Origin: Streptomyces sp. SID8352
Lineage (GTDB): Bacteria > Actinomycetota > Actinomycetes > Streptomycetales > Streptomycetaceae
DNA length: 64,000 nt
Direction: 5' to 3'
Assembly: GCF_009862265.1 (NCBI RefSeq)
Contig: NZ_WWGX01000104.1
Location: 62,183 to 126,182 of the forward strand
Shown here: piece after piece, positions 17,918-24,903 of the stretch
Layout of the letters: each line of letters starts with the position of its first letter
Position numbering within the stretch: position 1 is the stretch's first letter
Notes under the pieces: generated by a model
The model's database searches: none
What the model saw: only the letters and a program-made list of their open reading frames with translations
What the model was told of the DNA's origin: nothing
Program-made: the position numbers and the translations under genes

Positions 17918-18286
17918 GTGAACCAGCAGATCATCGGCGACCCCGGTACCCGGCTGTCGCCCGAGGACCTCGCCGCGCTCCGGGAGAACCTCCGCGAGCA
18001 GCGCCTCTTCCGCGAGGAACAGCTCCGGCGGATCACGGCCCGGCCCACCGGCGACGGCCCCGAGCCGGGCCGGGGGACCGCCGAGCGGACCGAGGTGGCG
18101 GTGAGGCTCGCGGCCTCCGCGCGCATGGTCCTGGCGGACGTGGAGGCGGCCCTCGACCGCATGGACGAGGGCACCTACGGCTCCTGCCACCTGTGCCGCG
18201 GACCCGTCGCGCGCGAGCGGCTGTTGATCGTGCCGCAGGCCCGCTACTGCGCCCGCTGCCAGCAGGTGCGGGAGGCGGGACGATGA
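17918..18286 (+). CDS. TraR/DksA-type zinc-finger protein (second of pair)
   Basis: GTG codons at 17915 and 17918 both open the frame; 17918 is preferred because GAGGGG at 17905-17910 is then 7 nt away. The 122-residue product has a helical N-terminal half (LREQRLFREEQLRRI and a DRMDEGTYGSC segment) and a four-cysteine finger, CHLC...CARC. It is a diverged paralogue of the preceding gene with a longer helical part. Its stop overlaps the ATG of the MreB-like gene by 4 nt, so the two are translationally coupled. Confidence 0.86.
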   Translation: MNQQIIGDPGTRLSPEDLAALRENLREQRLFREEQLRRITARPTGDGPEPGRGTAERTEVAVRLAASARMVLADVEAALDRMDEGTYGSCHLCRGPVARERLLIVPQARYCARCQQVREAGR

Positions 18287-19116
18287 CCGTGATCCGCCGG
18301 CCCCGGAACCCGCGTGCCGCACGGCACCGGGCCTGGCCCCTGTGCCGGCACTGCAGCGGCGTCGCCCTCGACATGGGCAGCGCCCGCACCCGGGTCTGGG
18401 TCGCCGGACGGGGGGTCATCGTCGACGTGCCGACGGTGACCTTCCCCGGCGCCGGAGCCGTCTACCCCATCCAGCGGGGCTCCATCGTCGACACCCAGGG
18501 CACCGCCCGGATGCTCGACCGGCTGCTCGGCCACCGGCTGCCCCGCTTCGTCCGGCCCCTGGTCGTGGTGACCGCGCCCGTCCTCGACGGGCTCGCCTAC
18601 CGCACCGCGGCGCGAACCGCCGTGGAGGTGCTGCGCCCCCGGGGCGTCCTCACCGTGCCCAGCGCGCGGGCGGTCGCGCTGGCCGCGGGCGCGGACCTGA
18701 CCCGTCCGCTGCTCGTGGTGGACATCGGCGCCCACCTCACCGAGGCGGTGCTGCTCGTCGACGGCGCCGTCTTCGACGCCCGCCGCACCGCCCTGGGCAC
18801 CGGCGACATCGACGGCGCCACCCCGTCGGCCCGGATCGGCGACGCCGTCGTCGACATGGTGACCTCCATGCTCCGCCAGGACCGCACCTCCCTGACCCTG
18901 GACGCCCTCGCCCGGGGGCCGCTGCTGGCCGGGGGCGGCGCCCTGCGGCCCGAGATCATCTGCCGGCTCACCGACCGGCTGCACGCCCCGCTGCGGGCCG
19001 TGCCCGCCCCGCACACGGCCGCGGTGCGCGGCGCGGCGAAGCTGCTGGAGGCGGTGCACGCGCATCCGCAGGACGCGGACCCGGACCTCGACCCGCCGGG
19101 CCCGCACCCCCACTGA
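18283..19116 (+). CDS. Short MreB-like actin-family protein
   Basis: The product is 277 residues, against about 340 for true MreB. The first phosphate loop reads VALDMGSARTRVWVAG and the second LLVVDIGAHLTEAVLL, both recognizable actin-ATPase elements though diverged. A later LLAGGGALRPEI matches the adenosine-binding motif. MreB organizes wall synthesis; Streptomyces MreB and Mbl act mainly in spore walls. From memory S. coelicolor has a third, reduced paralogue (SCO6166) in this same context, and this gene looks like its counterpart. The missing ~60 residues probably correspond to subdomain loops. ATG overlaps the upstream stop (ATGA). Confidence 0.85.
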   Translation: MTVIRRPRNPRAARHRAWPLCRHCSGVALDMGSARTRVWVAGRGVIVDVPTVTFPGAGAVYPIQRGSIVDTQGTARMLDRLLGHRLPRFVRPLVVVTAPVLDGLAYRTAARTAVEVLRPRGVLTVPSARAVALAAGADLTRPLLVVDIGAHLTEAVLLVDGAVFDARRTALGTGDIDGATPSARIGDAVVDMVTSMLRQDRTSLTLDALARGPLLAGGGALRPEIICRLTDRLHAPLRAVPAPHTAAVRGAAKLLEAVHAHPQDADPDLDPPGPHPH

Positions 19117-19260
19117 CCACGGCTTCGGCCCTTCCCGCCGGAGCCGGCCGCGGCGGCCACGCGCCCGTCCCCGCCCCGCGGCCGGCCCGGCACCCCCGTC
19201 CCGCCCCGACCGCACGTCCCGGCTGCCCGGACCCCGGCCGGACCCTGGAAGGAGGACCCC

Positions 19261-19896
19261 GTGGCCGCTGAGCCCCCGCCACCCCAGCCGCCTCCCGGAC
19301 CCGCTCCCCGGCGCCTCCCGCACCCGCTGCTGTGGCGGTGGCGGCGCAACCCCCTGCGCCGCCCCGCCGACCTCGCGCAGGGCTGGGTCGCGCTCGGCCT
19401 GGTGCTCGCCGTGCTGACGGCGGCGCCGGTCGCGGTGTTCGCCGCCGGGGACACCGCCTACCGGCACTACCGGGCGACCGCCGCCCACCAGGAACGCACC
19501 GGGGAGCACGTCCCCGCCGTCCTCGTCCACGCCGCGCCGCGCCATCCGGAGCCCGGCTCGGACGAGGCCAGGGAGACCCGCTACCCGGTCGACGTCCGAT
19601 TCACCGCTCCCGACGGCACCGGGCGCACCGGCAGGACGCACGTCGAGCCCGGGCTCCCGGCCGAGAGCACGGTCCTGGTCTGGGTCGACGCCGAGGGCCG
19701 GATCACCGACCCGCCGCTGTCCGCCGCGGAGATCCGCAGCCGCACCATGGGCTGGGCCGTCCTCGCCTTCCTCGCCGTGGTCCTCACCGGAGCCGCCGCC
19801 TACGGCCTCGCCGCCCGCTGGCTGCACCGCCGCAACCTGGCCGCGTGGAGCACGGCGTGGACGACCACGGCACCGCGCTGGTCGCCGTCGCCCTGA
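19261..19896 (+). CDS. Rv1733c-like two-helix membrane protein
   Basis: GTG 19261 follows GGAAGGAGGACCCC, an excellent ribosome site. The 211-residue protein has a Pro-rich cytoplasmic start, a helix at about residues 42-62, an external region of roughly 95 residues (GRTHVEPGLPAESTVLVWVD), a second helix at about 163-183, and a short tail. This plan matches the actinobacterial Rv1733c membrane family, of unknown function. It is the last gene of the DksA/MreB-like group and has its own strong translation start 144 bp after the MreB-like stop. Confidence 0.75.
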   Translation: MAAEPPPPQPPPGPAPRRLPHPLLWRWRRNPLRRPADLAQGWVALGLVLAVLTAAPVAVFAAGDTAYRHYRATAAHQERTGEHVPAVLVHAAPRHPEPGSDEARETRYPVDVRFTAPDGTGRTGRTHVEPGLPAESTVLVWVDAEGRITDPPLSAAEIRSRTMGWAVLAFLAVVLTGAAAYGLAARWLHRRNLAAWSTAWTTTAPRWSPSP

Positions 19897-19989
19897 CGGG
19901 CGGGCAGGCCGCGCGCCCGGAGGGAGCCCGTGCGCCGGCCGCCGCGACCGGCGCGCGCGCCGCGACTCGGGCCGCCCGTCCCGGGGGAC

Positions 19990-20135
19990 CGAGGGGCCCG
20001 TCCCCCGGGAGTGGTGGGCCCGTGCCCGGAGGGGCCGGTGGGCCCGTCCCCGGGCTCGGTGGGCCCGTACCCGGAGGGACCGGTGGACCCGTGGACCCGT
20101 GGACCCGCGCCGGGGTCGGTGTGCCCGTCGCGCGG
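19990..20135. repeat. Degenerate 21-24-bp tandem repeat
   Basis: Five or six copies of a GGTGGGCCCGT-CCCGG unit lie head to tail between the stops of the convergent membrane-protein and hypothetical genes. Each unit contains the palindrome GGGCCC, and the last copies shrink to GTGGACCC. No coding or terminator role is apparent beyond possible hairpins. Confidence 0.6.
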
Positions 20136-20921
20136 TCAGGCCGTCGCCGCGTCCGGCGGGGTGAGCTGGTGGGCCAGCCACGTCGGCACCCCGCCGAGCA
20201 GCCGGAACAGGCGTCCCGCCTCCTCCCGCAGCCGGGACGCCTCCGGCTCCGCCTCGGTCTCCGCCAGTGACGCCAGCGCGGGCGCCGTACCGACCAGATA
20301 GCCCAGCTCCTCGTTGAGACGCAGCGACTCCGCGAACCCGTGCCGGGCCTCCGCCGTCTCGCCGTCCCGCAGGGCGAGCCCCGCCAGATGGCGCCAGGTG
20401 AAGGACTGGAGCAGGGCGTCCGAGTGCGCCGCCGCCCCCGCGTGGGCCCGCCGGTACGCGGCACGGGCGGCCTGCGGGGACCGGGTCAGGTTCTCCGCGA
20501 GCAGCCCCCGCCGGAAGTCCAGCAGCGCCCGGCCCCGCCCGCCCGGCACGATCAGGGCCGCCGCCCGGCCGAGCGCGGAGCGCGCCTCGTCGGCCCGGTC
20601 GCGCACGCCGTGCAGCGTGGCGGCGTAGGCGAGGTGGCCGCGTTCGCAGGCCGCCGCCCCCCGCTCGTCGTCGCTGTGCGCCATCGCCTCGGCGGTGCGC
20701 AGCGCGTCCTCCGCGTCCGCCCACCCCTGCTCCGTGTACAGACACCGCTCGACCAGGAGGGCCGCCCGCTGGAGGGCCGCGGCCGCCGTCGCGACGGGCT
20801 GGAGCAGCTCCGCCGCGTCGGCCCAGCAGGCGCGCGAACGCAGCCGCCACACGGCTCTCTGGAGCGGATCGTCACCTTCGGTCGTTCCCCAACCAGATCC
20901 AGCCATGGCGGAATACGCCAC
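20136..20921 (-). CDS. Hypothetical helical-repeat (TPR-like) protein
   Basis: GTG 20921 is chosen because GGGGAGGG lies just upstream; ATG 20906 is an alternative. The 261-residue product is almost entirely helical, with Ala/Leu/Arg/Glu-rich pairs of amphipathic helices such as ALQRAALLVERCLYTEQGWA and ARHGFAESLRLNEELGYLV. This resembles a tetratricopeptide array, with no catalytic motif or signal peptide. Such proteins usually act as scaffolds or sensors. It follows the PucR gene on the same strand after 162 bp. Its function is unknown. Confidence 0.7.
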   Translation of the reverse strand: MAYSAMAGSGWGTTEGDDPLQRAVWRLRSRACWADAAELLQPVATAAAALQRAALLVERCLYTEQGWADAEDALRTAEAMAHSDDERGAAACERGHLAYAATLHGVRDRADEARSALGRAAALIVPGGRGRALLDFRRGLLAENLTRSPQAARAAYRRAHAGAAAHSDALLQSFTWRHLAGLALRDGETAEARHGFAESLRLNEELGYLVGTAPALASLAETEAEPEASRLREEAGRLFRLLGGVPTWLAHQLTPPDAATA

Positions 20922-21083
20922 GTCGCCCTCCCCTAGCACGCCGTCGAGCCCCGAGTGGTGGCGGCATCTCAGCACGGATCGCGGGGCCCGGCCAAGAGGG
21001 TGGGTGAAATTTTTCACAAAGTCGTGGGACTTCCGGCCGCAAAGGCCACGTTCCCGGACGGGGCCCGCGACTGCCGCCGGACG

Positions 21084-22775
21084 TCAGCTCATCCGGAGGG
21101 CCAGGAAGAAATCGAGCTTGTCCTCCAGCCGCGACAGATCACGCCCCGTCAACTGCTCGATTCGCCCGACGCGGTAGCGCAGCGTGTTGACGTGCAGGTG
21201 GAGCCGGGTGGCGCAGCGGGTCCAGGAGCCGTCGCAGTCCAGGAACGCCTCCAGGGTCGGGATCAGCTCGGCGCGGTGGCGCCGGTCGTAGTCCCGCAGC
21301 GGATCCAGCAGCCGCGCGGTGAAGGCCCGCCGCACGTCGTCCGGGACGAAGGGGAGCAGCAGGACGTGCGAGGCCAGCTCCTCGTGCCCGGCCGCGCAGA
21401 CCCGCCCCGGGCGGGCCGCGGCGACCCGGCGCGCGTGCCGGGCCTCCTCCAGCGCGCCCCGCAGTCCCTCCGCCGAGTGCACCGCCGCGCTGACGCCCAG
21501 GGTGATCCGGCCGTCCTGGCCCAGCCCGGCCGACAGCGGCTCCCGCACCGCCTCCAGCAGCACCCCGGCCGGAACCCCGGCCACGGTGCCGTCGGGGTCG
21601 CCGGTGACCCCCGGCAGCGGTACCAGCGCGACGGCCTCGTCGCCCGCGTGGGCCACGGCGATGCGGTCGGAGTGCTCGGGACCGGTCGCCGCCGGGTCGA
21701 CCAGGATCTCCTCCAGCAGGCTCTGGGCGACACCCCCGGCTCCGGTCCCGCCGCCGTCCCACTCGACCCGGGCCACCACCACCTGCCAGTGCGGTGCCGC
21801 GCCGAGCCCCGGCAGCAGCACCGGCGCCGCCACCCGCAGCCGCGCCGCGACCTCGGCGGGCGCCGCGCCCGTCTGCACCAGCTCCAGCACCTCCCGCGCC
21901 AGCCGCCGCCGCACCGTGCGCGCCGCGTCCCGCCGGTCCCGCTCCACCGCGATGAGCTGGGTGACGCCGTACAGCAGGTCGAGCCGCTCCTCGGGCCACT
22001 CCCCGGCGTCCGCCTCCACGGCCAGCAGCCAGTCGGAGAGCAGCGTCGCGCGCACGTCCCGCGCCGCCTCCGTGTCCCGCGCCGCCTCCGCGTCCCGGGC
22101 CCCGGAACGCACGGGGAAGACGCTGTACACGGTGCCCTCCGCCGTCACCCGGTGCGGGGCCCGGCGTCCCGCGCGGGTCGCCGCCAGGTGCTCCGCCGCC
22201 AGCGCCGCGGCCACCCCGGGGGGCAGCGGGCCGCCGCCCGCCGCCGGGCCCGCCACCAGCCGCCCGGCGGGCGACAGCACCCAGGCCCGCAGATCCAGGT
22301 CGGAGCCGAGCAGGTCCAGCACCACGTCGGGCCCGCCGCCCGCCGGGCCCGCCGTCATCATCCGCCGGTGCCGGTCCACGACGGCCGCGAGGTCCCCGGC
22401 CCGCTCCCCGGACACCTGCCGCACCACGTGCTCGGTGATCGTCGCGAACGCCACCGACTCGTGCACCGCGAACAGTGGCAGCCGGTGCCGCGCGCACGCC
22501 GCCACCAGATCCTCCGGCACCTGCCCCAGCTCGGCCTCCCCGGCCGCCAGAGCGGCCACCCCGGCCTGCGCCAGCAGGCGGACGAACGGCTCGGAGTCGG
22601 CGGCGTCCCTGCGCCAGGCCAGACCGGAGAGCACCAGCTCCCCGCCCGACAGATAGCGGCTGGGATCCCGCAGATCGGTGGTCATCACGCCCCGTACGGA
22701 GCGGTCCAGCTCGTCCCCGCCCCCGAGCAGCCTGAGGCCCAGCGCATCGGTGTCCAGCAGTGCGCGCAGCCGCAT
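21084..22775 (-). CDS. pucR: PucR-family transcriptional regulator
   Basis: The 563-residue regulator starts MRLRALLDTDALGLRLLGGG at ATG 22775. The N-terminal ~120 residues form the purine-catabolism-regulator domain (SLRGVMTTDLRDPSRYLSGG-like segment, then ELVLSGLAWR). The C-terminus has the PucR helix-turn-helix CATRLHLHVNTLRYRVGRIE followed by GRDLSRLEDKLDFFLALRM. Family members such as B. subtilis PucR control purine degradation. It is divergent from the xanthine dehydrogenase operon, so that operon is the likely target. An earlier ATG at 22910 would add 45 residues without family similarity. Confidence 0.9.
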   Translation of the reverse strand: MRLRALLDTDALGLRLLGGGDELDRSVRGVMTTDLRDPSRYLSGGELVLSGLAWRRDAADSEPFVRLLAQAGVAALAAGEAELGQVPEDLVAACARHRLPLFAVHESVAFATITEHVVRQVSGERAGDLAAVVDRHRRMMTAGPAGGGPDVVLDLLGSDLDLRAWVLSPAGRLVAGPAAGGGPLPPGVAAALAAEHLAATRAGRRAPHRVTAEGTVYSVFPVRSGARDAEAARDTEAARDVRATLLSDWLLAVEADAGEWPEERLDLLYGVTQLIAVERDRRDAARTVRRRLAREVLELVQTGAAPAEVAARLRVAAPVLLPGLGAAPHWQVVVARVEWDGGGTGAGGVAQSLLEEILVDPAATGPEHSDRIAVAHAGDEAVALVPLPGVTGDPDGTVAGVPAGVLLEAVREPLSAGLGQDGRITLGVSAAVHSAEGLRGALEEARHARRVAAARPGRVCAAGHEELASHVLLLPFVPDDVRRAFTARLLDPLRDYDRRHRAELIPTLEAFLDCDGSWTRCATRLHLHVNTLRYRVGRIEQLTGRDLSRLEDKLDFFLALRMS

Positions 22776-22879
22776 TTCTCGTCGCCGCCGTTCCTTGTGT
22801 CGAAGTGCTCCGGGGCACCCGGCCGTGACGCCTGTTCCCGGAGAAAAGCGAGGAGGCCACGGGGACCTCCGTTCATACG

Positions 22880-22910
22880 AATCTACAAGATGCCTGCCCT
22901 GGCCAGCCAA
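22880..22910 (-). promoter_or_regulatory. Candidate pucR promoter
   Basis: On the minus strand TTGGCT (22910-22905) and TAGATT (22885-22880) are 19 bp apart, within the only AT-rich patch of the divergent spacer. Spacing is one or two bases longer than ideal. Transcription would begin about 100 nt before the pucR ATG. Confidence 0.4.
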
Positions 22911-22999
22911 ACCCTTCGGGGGATCTGCGACTGACAGCCGCTGAGCGGGAAGGGTCTACTGAGCGCACTCGCCGCGCACACCGGTCCCGGCGGGCCGCA

Positions 23000-23215
23000 C
23001 CGGCGCCCCTGCCCTGCCCGGCCCGCCCGTTCCGCCCCGTCCGCACGACGCCCGTCCCGCCCGTCCGGCCCGCCCGTTCCGCTCCGTCCGCACGACGCCC
23101 GCCCCGCCCCGTTCCGCTCGGTCCCGCGAGTCCCGTCCGCACGACGTCCGGTACGCCCCGCCCGTCCGGTACGCCCCGCCCGTCCGTACGCCCCCACGCG
23201 TCCGTACGCCCCACG
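23000..23215. repeat. Tandem repeats between pucR and the xanthine dehydrogenase operon
   Basis: Two near-identical ~55-bp copies containing CCGCCCGTTCCG and CGTCCGCACGACGCCCG are followed by a partial third copy. After these come shorter 18-bp repeats of CCGGTACGCCCCGCCCGT. The array fills most of the space where the operon promoter should lie. It may carry repeated regulator sites or be simple slippage DNA. Confidence 0.6.
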
Positions 23216-23236
23216 ACGACCTGGAGAGAGCCGTCC

Positions 23237-24127
23237 ATGGACTTCCTTCGTCCCGCGAGCTGGGAGGAGGCGCTCGCCGCCAAGGCCGAGCACCCCGACG
23301 CCGTACCGATCGCGGGCGGCACCGACGTCATGGTCGAGATCAACTTCGACCACCGCAGACCCGCGTACCTGATGGACCTCAACCGGGTCGCGGACCTCGC
23401 CGAATGGGAGGTCGGCGCGGAGAGCGTGCGGCTCGGCGCCGCCGTTCCGTACACCCGGATCATCGAGGAGCTGCGCACCGAGCTGCCGGGCCTCGCGCTC
23501 GCCTCGCACACCGTCGCCTCCCCGCAGATCCGCAACCGCGGCGGCGTCGGCGGCAACCTCGGCACCGCCTCCCCGGCCGGCGACGCCCACCCCGCGCTGC
23601 TCGCGGCCGGCGCCGAGGTGGAGGCCGGGTCCGTGCGCGGCACCCGCATGATCCCCATCGACGCCTTCTACACCGGCGTCAAACGCAACGCCCTGGAGCC
23701 CGACGAGCTGATCCGCGCCGTCCATGTGCGCCGGGCGGACGGACCGCAGCAGTTCTCCAAGGTCGGCACCCGCAACGCCATGGTCATCGCCGTCTGCGCC
23801 TTCGGCGTCGCCCTCCACCCCGTCACCCGCACCGTCCGCACCGGCATCGGCTCCGCCGCCCCCACCCCCGTGCGGGCCGGGGCCGCCGAGGAGTTCCTCG
23901 GCGCCGCCCTCGACGAGGACGGCCTCTGGGACGGCCGCGGGCCCCTCGCCCCCTCCGCCGTCCGGCGGTTCGCCGAGCTGTGCGCCGCCGCCTGCGCCCC
24001 GATCGATGACGTCCGCGGCACCGCCGCCTACCGCCGGCACGCGGTCGGCGTCATGGCCCGCCGCACACTCACCTGGGCCTGGGAGTCGTACCGCGGCGCC
24101 CGTCCCACCACCGAGGGAGCCCTCTGA
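23237..24127 (+). CDS. Xanthine dehydrogenase FAD-binding subunit
   Basis: The 296-residue protein is the flavin subunit of a three-subunit molybdenum hydroxylase and passes electrons from the iron-sulfur subunit to NAD or another acceptor. FAD-binding motifs are visible: PIAGGTDVMVEIN near residue 25 and RNRGGVGGNLGTASPAGD near residue 97. A CO-dehydrogenase flavoprotein C-terminal domain follows (GIGSAAPTPVRA). The start is set by GGAGAGAGCC before the ATG. Its TGA overlaps the ATG of the next gene by one base. Location beside pucR points to xanthine or hypoxanthine as substrate. Confidence 0.9.
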   Translation: MDFLRPASWEEALAAKAEHPDAVPIAGGTDVMVEINFDHRRPAYLMDLNRVADLAEWEVGAESVRLGAAVPYTRIIEELRTELPGLALASHTVASPQIRNRGGVGGNLGTASPAGDAHPALLAAGAEVEAGSVRGTRMIPIDAFYTGVKRNALEPDELIRAVHVRRADGPQQFSKVGTRNAMVIAVCAFGVALHPVTRTVRTGIGSAAPTPVRAGAAEEFLGAALDEDGLWDGRGPLAPSAVRRFAELCAAACAPIDDVRGTAAYRRHAVGVMARRTLTWAWESYRGARPTTEGAL

Positions 24128-24903
24128 TGCGCGTCCGCCTCACCGTCAACGGGCGGCCCCAGGAGGCCGACGACGTCTGGGAGGGGGAGTCCCTGCTCCA
24201 CGTCCTGCGCGAGCGGTTCGGCCTGCCCGGCTCCAAGAACGCCTGCGAGCAGGGCGAATGCGGATCCTGCACGGTCCGTCTGGACGGCGTCCCGGTCTGC
24301 GCCTGCCTGGTCGCCGCGGGCCAGGCCCAGGACCGCGACGTCGTCACCGTCGAGGGGCTCGCCGCCCTCGCCGAGGCCCGCTCCCGCGCCGCCGACGGGG
24401 GGTCCGGGGCGGGGGAGCCCCTCGGGGACGGGGCCGTTCACGGGAAGGCCGACGGCGGGAAGGCCGCCGGGACCTCGCTGGACGAGGCCCGCGGGTGGCG
24501 GGCCGGGGGGCCGGACCGCACGGCACCCGGCGGCACGGGGCCCGGCGGCACGGCACCCGGCGGCACGGGGCCGGACGGGGGAGGGCGGCCGGAGGGCCGG
24601 GGCCCGGACGGCGGCGGGTCCGGCGGCACGGCACCCGGCGACCCCGGCCCGTACCCCGCCGGGGGCGGCCGGCTCGCCCCCGTCCAGCAGGCGTTCCTCG
24701 ACGCCGGAGCCGTCCAGTGCGGCTTCTGCACCCCCGGACTGCTGGTCGCCGCCGACGAGATGCTGGAACGCCACCCCGACCCGACCGACGCCGACATCCG
24801 CGAGGCGCTCTCCGGCAACCTCTGCCGCTGCACCGGCTACGAGAAGATCATGGACGCGGTCCGCCTCGCCGCCGCCCGCCAGTCGGAGAGGACCCGGCCA
24901 TGA
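24127..24903 (+). CDS. Xanthine dehydrogenase 2Fe-2S subunit with Gly-rich insertion
   Basis: The 258-residue protein binds two 2Fe-2S clusters that carry electrons from the molybdenum site to FAD. The plant-ferredoxin-type cluster has CEQGECGSC with a fourth Cys in VPVCACLV. The second uses CGFC and LCRCTGYEKI. Related subunits have about 160-170 residues; here roughly 90 residues of Gly/Pro-rich linker with GGTAPGGTG-type repeats (24400-24660) separate the two cluster domains. The reading frame and third-position bias stay intact through the insertion. One-base overlap upstream and a 4-nt ATGA overlap downstream couple the three subunits. Confidence 0.9.
   Translation: MRVRLTVNGRPQEADDVWEGESLLHVLRERFGLPGSKNACEQGECGSCTVRLDGVPVCACLVAAGQAQDRDVVTVEGLAALAEARSRAADGGSGAGEPLGDGAVHGKADGGKAAGTSLDEARGWRAGGPDRTAPGGTGPGGTAPGGTGPDGGGRPEGRGPDGGGSGGTAPGDPGPYPAGGGRLAPVQQAFLDAGAVQCGFCTPGLLVAADEMLERHPDPTDADIREALSGNLCRCTGYEKIMDAVRLAAARQSERTRP

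Noticed and set aside
22990..23215. CRISPR array
   Set aside because: Copies are directly adjacent without unique spacers, and no cas genes occur in the window.
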